A stretch of DNA of 64,000 bases from Aneurinibacillus uraniidurans (GCF_028471905.1 NZ_CP116902.1:2994501-3058500), one strand, 5' to 3'; counted from the stretch's first letter, positions 18,866 through 29,007 are shown. Notes: a model not told the origin generated them from the sequence alone. Numbers and translations: made by a program.

Positions 18866-20075
18866 GGGCAAGCACCTCCTCATATAAAGCATCCATCCGT
18901 TCGGAAATAGCTGTCCATTGATAATCCCGTTGTGCTACTTGTGCCGCCTGCTTACCTAGACGCTGCGCCAGCAGATCATTCCCGACAACCGCCTCAAGTG
19001 CTAGCGATAAATCTTCAACATTTCTCGGCTCTACAAGTAGTCCTGTTTCCCCGTCATGCACAACATTCTGCAAACCGCCGACCCGCGACGCAATAACTGG
19101 ACTGCCGCATGCTTGTGCTTCTGCTGCTACCATGCCGAATGATTCATAGTAAGACGGCACAACGGTTACCGTTGCTGCATTAAACAACTCGGCAAGCTCT
19201 GCCTGTGATTTCGACCCGACGAATTCCACGTGATCTTTCAGCCCACATGTCCAGGACAACACCTGCTTATCAAGTGGAAGTCTCGCGTTTAAATCAATCG
19301 CACCCATCTGTCCTCCTGCCAGTACAAGGCGTGTCCCTTCCGACGTGCCTTGTCGTGCCAGAAGTTGACGAAATGCTTGGAGAAGCGTTCTCACTCCTTT
19401 TGTTTCTTCCAGGCGACCCGCAAAGAAAATAAGCGGTCCCTTATATCCGAGCTGACGCCGCAGATGCATACGATTCGGACGCATATAAAAAGAGGACGCC
19501 ACACCGATCGGAAGTACCGATACCGGAGCAGGCTGTGCTACAAATGCATGTATGAGTTCCGATTCATTCACAGTTGTGGCGACAATTGCGTCAACGGAAC
19601 TGAGCACATCTCGCTCGGCTTCAAGTCTGACCTCATCTTTTATACCTGTTGCTTTCTGTTTAGCAATTCCTAAAGAATGCGATGTGTGTACAAGTGGAAC
19701 GCTGTATTCATTACGGATACGCTTGCCAAGCAGTCCGGACAGCCAGTAATGAGTATGAATAATGTCATAAGAACGAGGCAATAGAACTTGATTCATTTCT
19801 TTATAAAAAGCTGATAATCGATCGTACATTTCATTCTTCGATACAAATCCTTTGTACCCTGCAGCAATGCGAATCACTCGGCATCTCTCACCAAACGACT
19901 CAAAGCGGGGGGCATCTGCATCACACCAGTGTGTAACTACATCGATTCGGTATCCACGTTTTTCAAGGGCCAATGCGAGCTGACGTACATAATTATTCTG
20001 ACCACCTGCCTGAACCCCGCCCAGTTTGGCCAGCGGATCGCCATGATCAGAAATAAACAGGACTCTACGCTTCAC
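18807..20075 (-). CDS. GT4 glycosyltransferase, sucrose-phosphate-synthase-like
   Basis: A 422-residue GT-B enzyme. The N-terminal acceptor domain has GGVQAGGQNNYVRQLALAL, recalling the GGQ-x-x-Y-V of sucrose(-phosphate) synthases, and THYWLSGLLG. The C-terminal donor domain has FAGRLEETKGV near residue 235 and ESFGMVAAEAQACGSPVIAS near 330 (E-x7-E). Likely uses a nucleotide sugar (UDP/ADP-glucose) to make a disaccharide phosphate, which the overlapping SPP-like HAD would dephosphorylate. The start is GTG 20075 with AAAGGGGACGG upstream. Sucrose itself is a hypothesis; other glycosyl solutes are possible. Confidence 0.75.
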   Translation of the reverse strand: MKRRVLFISDHGDPLAKLGGVQAGGQNNYVRQLALALEKRGYRIDVVTHWCDADAPRFESFGERCRVIRIAAGYKGFVSKNEMYDRLSAFYKEMNQVLLPRSYDIIHTHYWLSGLLGKRIRNEYSVPLVHTSHSLGIAKQKATGIKDEVRLEAERDVLSSVDAIVATTVNESELIHAFVAQPAPVSVLPIGVASSFYMRPNRMHLRRQLGYKGPLIFFAGRLEETKGVRTLLQAFRQLLARQGTSEGTRLVLAGGQMGAIDLNARLPLDKQVLSWTCGLKDHVEFVGSKSQAELAELFNAATVTVVPSYYESFGMVAAEAQACGSPVIASRVGGLQNVVHDGETGLLVEPRNVEDLSLALEAVVGNDLLAQRLGKQAAQVAQRDYQWTAISERMDALYEEVLARGAVRHTSFSYGSGRNIGW

Positions 20076-20169
20076 TATTTTCCGTCCCCTTTCCTCTTCC
20101 GTGGGTAACAGCCCTCCTGTTCACTACACCTTCTTTCGCCATGAACAGGAGAACAAATAAAAATAGCAA

Positions 20170-21129
20170 TTATCTTACCTTCTGATACATATTCACGCCC
20201 TGCTCGTCATATACCGTTATAATGCCCGTCTCTTCCAAATAGCGAAGATGCGCAATCGTCTCGCCAATGGCAAACCGGTGTTCATGTACACTTAACTCTC
20301 GGTCAAACAATGCACACGAAACATCATACGCACTCATTGCACCTGACATACGTTCGAGCATAAATGCTAGCCGTTCTTCATGATGGTGAACAATCTCTTC
20401 AATCCGCTCTTTCACATCGGTAAAGATTGGACCATGCCCTGGAAGCGCTACACGAATGTCGCGCCGATTCATCTGCTCAAGCGAATGCAAATACGTGGCG
20501 AGTGGATTAGGATCGCCGTATCCATGATATGAAATATTCGGGGTAATTTTTCGTAAAATATGGTCTCCAGCAATGAGCACTTGCTCAGTCTGATTGTAAA
20601 AACAAATATGACCTTCCGCATGACCCGGTGTATGAATCGCTTCGTAATCAAGATCACCAATCCGGTATGTATTCCCGTCTACAAGCGGCTTCATTTGCTG
20701 CGGCAATGGACGCACCAGATGATAGAAAGCGCTATCATTCTCAGCAAGCTTCTGCCGCAATTCGCTAGGCATTCCCGCCTGCGCAAAAAATGTACGATTG
20801 CACGCAAAACGCTCCTCTGTCCAGGTAGAGAGTCCAATCTGCTGGGCAATCTCACTCATATAAACGTCTGCTCCTGTCCACTGCTGCATCGCCCCTGCAA
20901 AGCCAAAATGATCCGGGTGATAATGTGTGACAATAATTCGGTGAATATCACGTTCCGGTATAATGCCATGGGCAGCAAACGCTTCTTTCCACGCCGTGCG
21001 CGTCTCTTCCCGATTCAATCCTGGATCAATTACAGTCCAGCCGTTTTCTTCCTGAGCTAGATATCCATGTACATGATTAAGGCGGAATGGAAGAGGGATA
21101 GTTACTTGATAAAGTCCATACTGTTCCAT
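20170..21129 (-). CDS. MBL-fold metallo-hydrolase
   Basis: A 319-residue metallo-beta-lactamase-fold hydrolase. Zn ligands: THYHPDHFG near residue 70 (HxHxDH), TPGHAEGH near 170, the bridging Asp in AGDHIL near 188 and PGHGPIF near 230. The ~80-residue C-terminal part resembles the winged-helix tail of glyoxalase-II/LACTB2-like proteins (YLEETGIITVYDE). Substrate unknown; thioester or nucleic-acid hydrolase both possible. Ribosome site AAAGGA, ATG 21129. Stands 95 nt upstream of the glycosyltransferase on the same strand. Confidence 0.85.
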   Translation of the reverse strand: MEQYGLYQVTIPLPFRLNHVHGYLAQEENGWTVIDPGLNREETRTAWKEAFAAHGIIPERDIHRIIVTHYHPDHFGFAGAMQQWTGADVYMSEIAQQIGLSTWTEERFACNRTFFAQAGMPSELRQKLAENDSAFYHLVRPLPQQMKPLVDGNTYRIGDLDYEAIHTPGHAEGHICFYNQTEQVLIAGDHILRKITPNISYHGYGDPNPLATYLHSLEQMNRRDIRVALPGHGPIFTDVKERIEEIVHHHEERLAFMLERMSGAMSAYDVSCALFDRELSVHEHRFAIGETIAHLRYLEETGIITVYDEQGVNMYQKVR

Positions 21130-21207
21130 ATTTTCGTCCTTTCTAAAGGTGAGTAGTGATGTTTGCTTCTTCTCTATCTTAGCACATCGGTATTCAACGA
21201 GTAGCAG

Positions 21208-21254
21208 AAAAAGCCTGACGCACTACCCCGATAAAGGATATGTCAGGCTTTTAT
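21208..21254 (-). terminator. Terminator of the first chemoreceptor gene
   Basis: Stem AAAAGCCTGAC / GTCAGGCTTTT, just past the minus-strand chemoreceptor stop. Confidence 0.8.
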
Positions 21255-21291
21255 GTATTGCTACCTATTTGGGTAGTTGTTAACTATGTAC

Positions 21292-23031
21292 TTATACTTT
21301 AAACTTGGCTGCTTCACTATTTAAATTGTTGGCCAATGCCGCCAACTGACTGGCGCTTGATGCGATTTCTTCTATCATGCCGGATTGTTCCTGAGCTGAA
21401 GCAGCTACTTCCTCTGTACCTGCTGCCGTTTGTTCTGTGATACTTGAGATTTCCCCAATAGCATTAAGTACTTCTTCAACATTGCGGCTTAAGCTAGACA
21501 GCGTATCTTTCATTTTTCTTGAATCGATATCGGTCTGCTGCACATGGTCTACAATCGTCTGAAGAATGTCCCCGCTTTGACGTACAAAGACAGCTTGCTT
21601 TTCAACGCCTTGCAAACTACTTTCGATTTCCGCTACCGTCTCGTTTGTTTCCAACTGAATGCTTTGAATTAAATTGGTAATTTGGCCGGCTGCACGATTA
21701 GATGCCTCTGCTAATTTCCGAACTTCATCTGCTACCACAGCAAATCCTCGCCCGTGTTCCCCAGCCCGAGCCGCTTCGATCGCAGCATTTAATGCCAGCA
21801 GATTAGTCTGCGAGGAAATATTCGTGATCAATGTGATGATATTTCCGATTTCTTCTGATCGTTTTCCTAGCTGTTTGACCGAACTAGCAACATGATATAC
21901 AGTCTGACTCACTTCTTCTGTATTTTTAACTGCTACTTGCACACCCTTGCTTCCTTCAAGTGAAATTTCCTTGGCCTGACTTGCATTCTGCACATTGCGC
22001 TCAGCCTGACGATTTCCAGACGCCATTAGCCTCTGTGCCTCTTGTATCATGTGAAGAATGCGACCGGATCCTTCTGTCTGACGAGATGCACCTGCAGCGA
22101 TTTCATCGATGGCATCAGCTACATGGACGGATGTCTCTCCCGCTTGAGAAGAAGCCTGCGATAAGTCTGTAGAGGCATCCAGAACATTTTGCGCGGTATA
22201 TTGAACCTGGCGAATTAAGTGTCCGATATTTTGTCTCATGCTTTCAAATGCCTGCGATAGACGTCCGATTTCATCCTTGCTGCGAACGCTTATCAAGTCA
22301 TTTTCCCCGTCCAAAGCTTTGATATTTCCTTGTGCCATGTTCGTGGCAATTTCACTAATAAACTGAAGAGGTCGCAAGCTTCTTTTTACAATGTAATTGG
22401 CTAATAATATGATAACTACTAATAAAACTGCACTTCCAATCAGAAAAACAGGTAGACTACTACTGATTACTTTTTGAATCAGTGTATCCACAAACGTAGC
22501 TGAAATGTCCACCTCTAGTATTCCGATTACCTGCCCGGTCTCGTCTTTAATTGGGACATATGCTGGTAGAAACTTTCCATACCTTTTATCAGTAACAATA
22601 TCTTTCGATGTTACTCCTCCTTTTAGTACAGGAGCTAGTTCCTCGGGGCTCACATTTTTTGTCTTTTCTTTGATAGGGGAAGCGATATCGGATCCACGAG
22701 GCTGTCCATCCACCATAACTTCCACAGTATTCCCGTTAACTGCAAGCGTATCGATATACAACGCTCCTGTCTTTTCTCTTACATCGTTTAGCACGTTACG
22801 GATATTCCAGTAGGCAGTGGTTTCCTCGGGATTTTGTAAAAATTCCTTATATGCTGTAACATCAATGTACTTCACGGTGTTAGAAGCAGTTTGTATGCTA
22901 TATTCTGCAATCGTTTGTTGCACTGCTTTCTGTAAAGTATGATACGATATGATTCCAAGCGTTAGTATGACAAAAATAACGACAAACGCTATCAGTAATG
23001 ATACCTTTTGTCTTAGTCCCATATTCCTCAT
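21292..23031 (-). CDS. Methyl-accepting chemotaxis protein
   Basis: A 579-residue transmembrane chemoreceptor. TM1 at ~10-30, an extracellular sensor of about 150 residues (single-Cache size; [19 protein letters not shown] matches the end of a Cache fold), TM2 at ~188-212, HAMP to ~270, then a long signalling coiled coil. The tip carries [18 protein letters not shown] and [13 protein letters not shown], the CheA/CheW-binding hairpin. Ligand unknown. Monocistronic; divergent from the GH16 gene. Confidence 0.92.
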   Translation of the reverse strand: MRNMGLRQKVSLLIAFVVIFVILTLGIISYHTLQKAVQQTIAEYSIQTASNTVKYIDVTAYKEFLQNPEETTAYWNIRNVLNDVREKTGALYIDTLAVNGNTVEVMVDGQPRGSDIASPIKEKTKNVSPEELAPVLKGGVTSKDIVTDKRYGKFLPAYVPIKDETGQVIGILEVDISATFVDTLIQKVISSSLPVFLIGSAVLLVVIILLANYIVKRSLRPLQFISEIATNMAQGNIKALDGENDLISVRSKDEIGRLSQAFESMRQNIGHLIRQVQYTAQNVLDASTDLSQASSQAGETSVHVADAIDEIAAGASRQTEGSGRILHMIQEAQRLMASGNRQAERNVQNASQAKEISLEGSKGVQVAVKNTEEVSQTVYHVASSVKQLGKRSEEIGNIITLITNISSQTNLLALNAAIEAARAGEHGRGFAVVADEVRKLAEASNRAAGQITNLIQSIQLETNETVAEIESSLQGVEKQAVFVRQSGDILQTIVDHVQQTDIDSRKMKDTLSSLSRNVEEVLNAIGEISSITEQTAAGTEEVAASAQEQSGMIEEIASSASQLAALANNLNSEAAKFKV

Positions 23032-23224
23032 GTTGCCCTATCCCCCAATGTTGTCTCTTTCTTATTCAGGTCTTTTATCCCCTGAATAAATCCCTAAATA
23101 TAACTCTAACACTTTTGCAGTAAAGTAACTATTATAGAAGCGCTAAGATTTTGTTAAAATTGAAGAATAAACCTTCCGACTCCTACTAGATAAAGAAGCG
23201 ATCTCCTAAAAAAGAGGAACCGAT

Positions 23225-24244
23225 ATGAAAATCAAAAATAGTTATATCATCGCTAGTATCTGCCTCGCTTTTATCCTGGCTCTTTCTTCCGTTTTAACTA
23301 GTACTAGCGCAGAGCAGAAAGTCAGTGTTGTGTCATATGGAACAAATGGAAATGTATTTACCATCGGAGATACTATTTCTTCTTTTATTCAAATAAAAAA
23401 TGGGAATAAGGATGCGCGAACCTACTGGATTGGGGCCAGCATTATCGACCCGCGCGGCATAGAATTCCCAAGTCCTTCCCATAAAGTCACTGTTTCATCG
23501 GGTGGTACATCAGGAAAGGAAGAGAGCCACTGGAACACTTCTCTTCTTGCGTCGAAGATGATTAGCGGCAAACATACTGTCATTTTATCCGTATGGGACG
23601 GACCACCAGAAAAAGGATCAGCCCACCGCCTGGCCTCCGTTCAATGTAAACCAATTGACATCTTTCGAGGAATCGATGACTTCACTACTTTAGACTCAAG
23701 CAAATGGACAAAAGCAAATCATCGCCTTGGTAGGGGAACGGTAGCTTCTCAAAATACAGCCATTCAAAACAAACAGTTAGTCCTAACCACTTTGCCATCT
23801 TTTCTTGAAGGTGCAGAAATACAGTCAAAAGACACTTTTCTCTACGGCAGCTATCGAGCCCGAATCCAAACACCTATTTCTCCGTCTTCTCTTACTGGAT
23901 TCTTTCTGTATACAGAACCTGATTTCTACTATGAAATCGATATCGAGATTGTAAATCGTCCACGTAGCACGATCATGTTTACTACATATGCGGGTGGTAA
24001 AAAGACAAATACAAAAAGTATACCGTTGCACTTTGACCCATCAAAAGCATTTCATGAATATCGATTTGATTATTATCCAAATCATCTTTCGTTTTATGTA
24101 GACGGAAAATTGGCGTATACCGTCTCCCATGGTCTGCCACAAAAACCGATGCGTTTAATGATAAATCACTGGTTTCCGGACTGGCTTCCTGAACTTGATA
24201 CGACCGATGAAAAAAATCTCTATGTTGATTGGGTAAAATACTAG
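23225..24244 (+). CDS. Secreted GH16-like glycoside hydrolase with N-terminal beta domain
   Basis: A 339-residue exported protein: signal peptide ~1-29 (cleavage likely after STSA), an Ig-like/filamin-style domain ~30-145 and a GH16 (lichenase/laminarinase) jelly roll ~150-339. The catalytic motif is EIDIE at 237-241, where the two Glu act as nucleophile and acid/base and the Asp assists; HWFPDW near the end is a typical cleft Trp segment. It probably cuts beta-1,3/1,4-glucans outside the cell. AAAAGAGGAACCGAT precedes ATG 23225. The cupin gene follows 74 nt later. Confidence 0.8.
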   Translation: MKIKNSYIIASICLAFILALSSVLTSTSAEQKVSVVSYGTNGNVFTIGDTISSFIQIKNGNKDARTYWIGASIIDPRGIEFPSPSHKVTVSSGGTSGKEESHWNTSLLASKMISGKHTVILSVWDGPPEKGSAHRLASVQCKPIDIFRGIDDFTTLDSSKWTKANHRLGRGTVASQNTAIQNKQLVLTTLPSFLEGAEIQSKDTFLYGSYRARIQTPISPSSLTGFFLYTEPDFYYEIDIEIVNRPRSTIMFTTYAGGKKTNTKSIPLHFDPSKAFHEYRFDYYPNHLSFYVDGKLAYTVSHGLPQKPMRLMINHWFPDWLPELDTTDEKNLYVDWVKY

Positions 24245-24318
24245 GCTCCTCCCTATAAACAGATACATATGTTATCTTATTAATCCAACATATGATAAAC
24301 GAAGGGCGGAAACTGCGA

Positions 24319-24972
24319 ATGGCGATTTCTTATATGGACTATGCCTCACCCTCAACCCAATTTACTTACGATCTAAGCAATAACCAATCATTCAAAAAAA
24401 ATGATCAGAACTTTATTAATGAGCTATCCATTAACCAATTAAATACTTTAGGGAATGTGTCATTGCTTGATATTTACCTTAGCACAGGTAATATTATTGA
24501 GCCTCATATTCATCAAAATGCTTCTGAGCTCGTATACGGTATCTCCGGGTCAGCGATTGTTTCTTTAATAAACCCATTTACGAATCAACTACTTAACTAC
24601 CCGATTCAACCAGGCCAGGTCGTTAATATCCCGCAAGGCTGGTGGCATTATGAGATAGCTTCCACTGATAACACGCATTTGCTCGCTATTTTTGATGCGC
24701 CCGTTCCAGAAACCATCTTTGGGTCCGATATTTTGCGCCTGACACCCGCAAATGTCCTTGCACATTCGTACTGCCTTGATGAAGCGAAAGTAAAAGATAC
24801 GCTCGCACCTATTAAACAAACGACCGTCATCGGCCCACCTAGTGACTGTAACCAAACGCAATCACAAATGAAGCCTGCCACGATGCAACATGTAAATCAA
24901 ATGTATATAAACCCAGGTTATCAATATCAAGGGTATTATAACCCTATGTACTCGCAACAGTATCCCTATTGA
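24319..24972 (+). CDS. Cupin-domain protein, spore-coat-like tail
   Basis: A 217-residue protein with one cupin barrel. Metal ligands His63, His65, Glu70 and His110 (PHIHQNASE and PQGWWHYE) form the standard His-x-His...Glu...His set, so it should bind Mn or Fe. The last ~50 residues are rich in Gln, Tyr, Asn and Pro (GYQYQGYYNPMYSQQYPY), a composition common in Bacillus coat or outer-layer proteins. Start ATG 24319 follows GGGCGG; ATG 24292 upstream lacks a ribosome site. Enzymatic role not evident. Confidence 0.7.
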   Translation: MAISYMDYASPSTQFTYDLSNNQSFKKNDQNFINELSINQLNTLGNVSLLDIYLSTGNIIEPHIHQNASELVYGISGSAIVSLINPFTNQLLNYPIQPGQVVNIPQGWWHYEIASTDNTHLLAIFDAPVPETIFGSDILRLTPANVLAHSYCLDEAKVKDTLAPIKQTTVIGPPSDCNQTQSQMKPATMQHVNQMYINPGYQYQGYYNPMYSQQYPY

Positions 24973-24988
24973 AATGAAGGTACTCGTC

Positions 24989-25036
24989 AAAAAAGCCGGA
25001 CATACCACCCTGTCAGGGAATATGTCCGGCTTTTTA
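24989..25036. terminator. Bidirectional terminator
   Basis: Stem AAAAAAGCCGGACATA / TATGTCCGGCTTTTT between the convergent cupin and SLH genes. Confidence 0.85.
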
Positions 25037-25044
25037 TTACTTTG

Positions 25045-28000
25045 TTATTTTATTGTGAGCGCATTAGCAATCATCGTGACCGCTTCTGCCCTCGTAGCTA
25101 CCTTTTTCGGTTGGAAGGTTTGATTCGGATAGCCCGTAATGATTCCTTCCTCTACCGCTTGGCGTACTGCTTTCTGTGCCCATGTGGAGATCAAAGCTGT
25201 ATCTTTGAACGATACTTGCTTTCCTTCTGTACCGCTCTTCTTGATGTTCGTCAGAATTACCGCCATTTGTTCGCGCGTGATCGTATCATTTGCGCCAAAC
25301 GTTGTGGTGTTATAGCCGTTGATGATGCCGTTTGTGTAAGCGGTACGAATCGCTTCTTTCGCCCAGTGGTTTTTCGTATCAGTAAAAGCAATATCCTTAT
25401 TCTCTTGCGGCTGTAATTCAAATGCTTTGACGACCATTGCCACAAACTCGGCACGGGTAATCGTCTTGTTTGGTTTAAACGTTCCGTCTGGATAGCCTGT
25501 AACCGCTCCGCTTTGTACAAGTTGCTGAATACGTGATTGAGCCCAATGACCTTGAATATCGGTGAATACCGGAGCTTGCGGTTTCGGATCGTCTTTTGTT
25601 TTCGGCAGATTAACAAGCGTGAACGTGCTGAATTTATCTACCCAAACAGAGAGACCGATCGGATTATGCTTCTCATCATATTGAATCTCGCCTTTGTCGA
25701 CTTTTTTCTCCCCATCACTATGTTCAATAAAGATGGCAAGTGATTGGAGAAAATCTTCCTGTTTCTTCGCGTCTGTCGGAATGTTCATTCCGGTTAATGG
25801 AAGCGTGATTTTCGTACGACCAGAGAAGTTCGTCTCGATGTGTAACGGTGTTCTGATTACGCTTCCATCTTTCGCTTGTACGCCCAACAGCGCTTTCGTT
25901 TGCTGGATTTCTGTCGCTTTGGTGACCGGCTCGATTTTCATATACACATCTTGTTTCGTTAGCGCTGCTACCGTTTCTTTTGGAAGCTCAAGAGTCACCT
26001 TATCGGTGATGACTTGCGTAGCGAATCCGCTGTCAGCTATTTTCGTCAGCGCATCTTTTGGCAAGTTGGCCACGATTTGCTGCGCTTCGTTTCCTTTAAG
26101 ATCCGGGATCGGGATTACCAGAGTGTTCATGTTAGCTGCCGCTTTTGCGATGGCTTCGGCTGCTTTTTTCGCATCAAGTGTTACACTATCCTGTTTTTTC
26201 CCGTCTGCTGTGATGGTTCGAGTGATGGATACTTGAGCAGCTTCTGTTCCTTTGGTATTCGTGCCGACTAGAACGGAAGCTGGTCTTGTATTACTGGTAG
26301 TGGAGGAACCACCGCCACCACCGGAAGAACCGCCATTGGTGGCTGCCGCACGTACGACTGTAATCGTATACGTCTTGGAAGTGACTGTATCTTGAGCGGT
26401 AACGACAACAGGAATCGGATTATTTCCTACAGAAAGCGTGATCGTATCCGCTGTTGTCTCCCTCCCCTTGATGGCAACTTTCGCGTTCGCATCGTTGGCC
26501 GTCGCGGTAATCCCAATCGAAGACACATCATTAGGGACGTTCACGTTATATGAATTCGTATTGGCAGAAAAAGCAGGACTTAATGTTCCGGTACTTACTT
26601 CTAGACTATTTAAAGTGGCATCACTTGAACCCTGCGGATTTACGGTAATCGTATACGTTTTGGAAGTAGTTCCATCTTGTGACGTAGCTTTTACTTTAAT
26701 GACATTCATGCCTGGCACAAGGGAGAGCGTATCTGCGGTGGTGGTTGTTCCGTTAAGCGACATCTCAAGCGAATCGTTCGTATCGGTTAGACTCGGTGTC
26801 ACCGTAAGCGAAGTGATATCACTACCTAATGTAACCGAATATGACTCCGTATCAGGTGAAAAAGCAGGCTGGAGCTTTCCAGAGTCTATCGCAAGAGAAC
26901 TGAGTGTCGGCTGTACGGTTACCGTGCAGGTTGCTTGGTTAGCTATCCCCCCCCATGCTGTAATGGCTGTAATGATTGCAGTTCCTGCCTTCTTGGCAGT
27001 AATCGTTCCGTCGCTTGACACACTAGCGATTGCGTCGTTACTAGATGTCCAGGTCACACTTTTAGTTATGACATTCGCAGGTGTAATCATAGCCGTCAAT
27101 GTGTCGGTCTTGCCGACTGTTAAGGTAGTCGTAGTTTTGTTAAGTTTAAAGCCATCTGTCATCCCAAACGGATTCATTCCCCAGGTCACAATTGTTCCAT
27201 CAGCCTGCAAGGCTACGGTAGTATTCAATCCAGCGGCAATTGCCACTACATTGTTTAATCCAACAGGAACATCCGTCGGCCCACCAGGGATCGGTGGAAA
27301 ACCAGGGGGAATGTTAAAATCCAAAGCCACAATGGTTCCATCATTTTTCAAAGCTATCATATGATTCATTCCAACTACAATCGTCTTTACATCTGTTAAG
27401 TTAGTAATCCAGTCAGTAATCCATGGAGACGTTGGTGGAAATATACGGAAATCCTTAATGATCGCCACTTTCCCATCCTGTTTTACTGCCATGAGATAAG
27501 ATCCGTTAACTGCGATATCTACTACTGGAGATCCGGTAGGATTTATTACTTCAGGTGGTAGTGACAGGCCCCATACGACAATCGAACCATTCTTCTTTAA
27601 GGCTGCGCTATACATACCTCCTGCCGCAATCTCGACTACATCTGTTTGAGCCTCAATAGGTACAGACTCTGGTGGATTAGGAACCGTTGGTATACCCCAA
27701 GCTATTCCTCCCCAGCCCACGACTTTTCCATTATCCGTTAATGCCAACGTATGGTTTTCTCCGGCGGCGATTGCGATTACATTTGTGAGATCAGCAGGTA
27801 CATTCGTCGGTCCACCTGAACCATTAGAAGGGAGAGTTGGCCAGGCTACGACTTTTCCATTACTTTTCAATGCTACTGCCTGGCTTAGCCCAGCCGCAAC
27901 CGCGACTACATCTGTTTGAGCATCAACAGGTACATCCGCCACGCTACCAAAAAACGACATAGCATTTCCCCAAACGATGACTTTTCCATCCCGGATTCCC

Positions 28001-28152
28001 ATACTATAATTTCCATTAGTAGAAATTTTCCCTTTATAGTCCCCGATATTGGCAGCAGAAACAGGGGCGGGTGCATAAAGGGCGAGCAGGGCGAGTATCA
28101 TGAAGCACCTTATCCAAAATCCTTTCTGTTTTTTGTGTGTACTTTTTTTCAT
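25045..28152 (-). CDS. S-layer-homology surface protein with RCC1-like, Big-2 and cadherin-like domains
   Basis: A 1035-residue exported protein. Signal peptide ~1-33 (ends VSAA). Residues ~35-335 are RCC1-like beta-propeller repeats, about six units of the form VVAIAAG-x-x-x-ALK-x-x-G-x-VV-x-WG. Next come a Big-2 Ig-like domain (~340-420), two cadherin-like beta-sandwich repeats (each starting LxSLxxxxGxLxPAFS and ending TYTITV), a Gly/Ser linker, a beta-rich region, and three SLH motifs at the C-terminus (FTDIQGHWAQ, FTDTKNHWAK, FKDTALISTWAQ) that bind pyruvylated wall polymer. The start is ATG 28152, GGAGG 7 nt upstream. Probably a wall-anchored adhesin or receptor. Confidence 0.9.
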   Translation of the reverse strand: MKKSTHKKQKGFWIRCFMILALLALYAPAPVSAANIGDYKGKISTNGNYSMGIRDGKVIVWGNAMSFFGSVADVPVDAQTDVVAVAAGLSQAVALKSNGKVVAWPTLPSNGSGGPTNVPADLTNVIAIAAGENHTLALTDNGKVVGWGGIAWGIPTVPNPPESVPIEAQTDVVEIAAGGMYSAALKKNGSIVVWGLSLPPEVINPTGSPVVDIAVNGSYLMAVKQDGKVAIIKDFRIFPPTSPWITDWITNLTDVKTIVVGMNHMIALKNDGTIVALDFNIPPGFPPIPGGPTDVPVGLNNVVAIAAGLNTTVALQADGTIVTWGMNPFGMTDGFKLNKTTTTLTVGKTDTLTAMITPANVITKSVTWTSSNDAIASVSSDGTITAKKAGTAIITAITAWGGIANQATCTVTVQPTLSSLAIDSGKLQPAFSPDTESYSVTLGSDITSLTVTPSLTDTNDSLEMSLNGTTTTADTLSLVPGMNVIKVKATSQDGTTSKTYTITVNPQGSSDATLNSLEVSTGTLSPAFSANTNSYNVNVPNDVSSIGITATANDANAKVAIKGRETTADTITLSVGNNPIPVVVTAQDTVTSKTYTITVVRAAATNGGSSGGGGGSSTTSNTRPASVLVGTNTKGTEAAQVSITRTITADGKKQDSVTLDAKKAAEAIAKAAANMNTLVIPIPDLKGNEAQQIVANLPKDALTKIADSGFATQVITDKVTLELPKETVAALTKQDVYMKIEPVTKATEIQQTKALLGVQAKDGSVIRTPLHIETNFSGRTKITLPLTGMNIPTDAKKQEDFLQSLAIFIEHSDGEKKVDKGEIQYDEKHNPIGLSVWVDKFSTFTLVNLPKTKDDPKPQAPVFTDIQGHWAQSRIQQLVQSGAVTGYPDGTFKPNKTITRAEFVAMVVKAFELQPQENKDIAFTDTKNHWAKEAIRTAYTNGIINGYNTTTFGANDTITREQMAVILTNIKKSGTEGKQVSFKDTALISTWAQKAVRQAVEEGIITGYPNQTFQPKKVATRAEAVTMIANALTIK

Positions 28153-28252
28153 TCCGTGTCCTCCTTTTTTCAAAGAAATAAGTCGGTTATTTTTTCATGA
28201 TGTCTCTCTATATCCATACTATCACCTGCCTCTGAACAAATTCTGAACATAC

Positions 28253-28295
28253 AAAAGCCTGGCATCTATCCCCATGAAAAAGAAGATGCCAGGCC
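28253..28295 (-). terminator. Terminator of ydcF-like gene
   Basis: Stem GCCTGGCATCT / AGATGCCAGGC followed by TTTT on the minus strand, 30 nt past the ydcF-like stop. Confidence 0.7.
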
Positions 28296-28327
28296 AGTTC
28301 CATTTTTAAAATTAATTTTTTTAATCT

Positions 28328-28933
28328 CTAATACTTCACATAATACACAAGCATCCGCGCCCACTCGCTAGCAATCACCTGAAGGCTTTCATGATCCAAC
28401 CACCATTTTTTAAAGCGTACAGTACGCAGTTGGTGTGAACCAACACTAGCAATCTCAATTCCCGTATGGGCGAATACATGCCGGAATACATAAACCGCAC
28501 GCCTTGTATGCCAGTCATCTGTCACTAGCGTTAGTCGTTTGACCGAACGGCCGCTCTTCTGTAGTAACTCCTTTGTATACAAAGCATTCTCATATGTACT
28601 AAGCGATTTCTCTTCTTTACTGATCGCGTGCGCAGGAATTCCAAGTTCAAGCAGCAGGGCTACCATCTCTCTTGATTCCGTTGTACGCCAAGATAGTTGT
28701 CCACCGCTTGATACGATAATAAGCGGTGCAATGCCCTCTTTATATAGTTCAGCCGCCTTACGCGTGCGCTGTCCGTCCTGTTCTCCGCCGAGCAGCACAA
28801 TCACATCACTCTTTTGTCGGTTGTCAGGGTAGACGAGATAGCGGGCTGCTCCTTCTAAGATCGGCTCGTACGATAGCCAAAGTATTAACAGGAGCACTAC
28901 GATTACGGCTGCCCCTTTTTTTCGTTTTGTCAC
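28328..28933 (-). CDS. YdcF/DUF218 family membrane-anchored protein
   Basis: A 201-residue protein with one N-terminal TM (~8-27) and a DUF218 domain: DVIVLLGG, AAELYKEG, IIVSSGG, STYENALYT and LVTDDWHTRRA, the last being the conserved TsxyHxxR-like segment. Relatives bind SAM (YdcF) or take part in envelope carbohydrate metabolism (SanA/ElyC); the exact role is unknown. The start is likely GTG 28933, 8 nt after GGGGGG; GTG 28939 is too close to the ribosome site. Confidence 0.75.
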   Translation of the reverse strand: MTKRKKGAAVIVVLLLILWLSYEPILEGAARYLVYPDNRQKSDVIVLLGGEQDGQRTRKAAELYKEGIAPLIIVSSGGQLSWRTTESREMVALLLELGIPAHAISKEEKSLSTYENALYTKELLQKSGRSVKRLTLVTDDWHTRRAVYVFRHVFAHTGIEIASVGSHQLRTVRFKKWWLDHESLQVIASEWARMLVYYVKY

Positions 28934-28976
28934 ATCCACTTCCCCCCTTTTTGTTTATCGTACTCCACATCCAATC

Positions 28977-29007
28977 AAAAAAGGAACAGTCAGCGAAAGA
29001 CTGTTCC
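28977..29007 (-). terminator. Terminator of the lutABC operon
   Basis: Stem GGAACAGTC / GACTGTTCC with TTTTTT on the minus strand just after lutC. Confidence 0.85.

Noticed and set aside
26438-27364. 308-codon ORF antisense to the SLH protein, Val/Ser-rich and TM-like
   Set aside because: The composition mirrors Thr/Asn/Asp-rich repeats of the real gene; no start signal.
26900-28000. Periodic repeats in the SLH gene as possible CRISPR or DNA satellite
   Set aside because: They are codon-phased, diverged RCC1-like protein repeats, not uniform DNA repeats with spacers.
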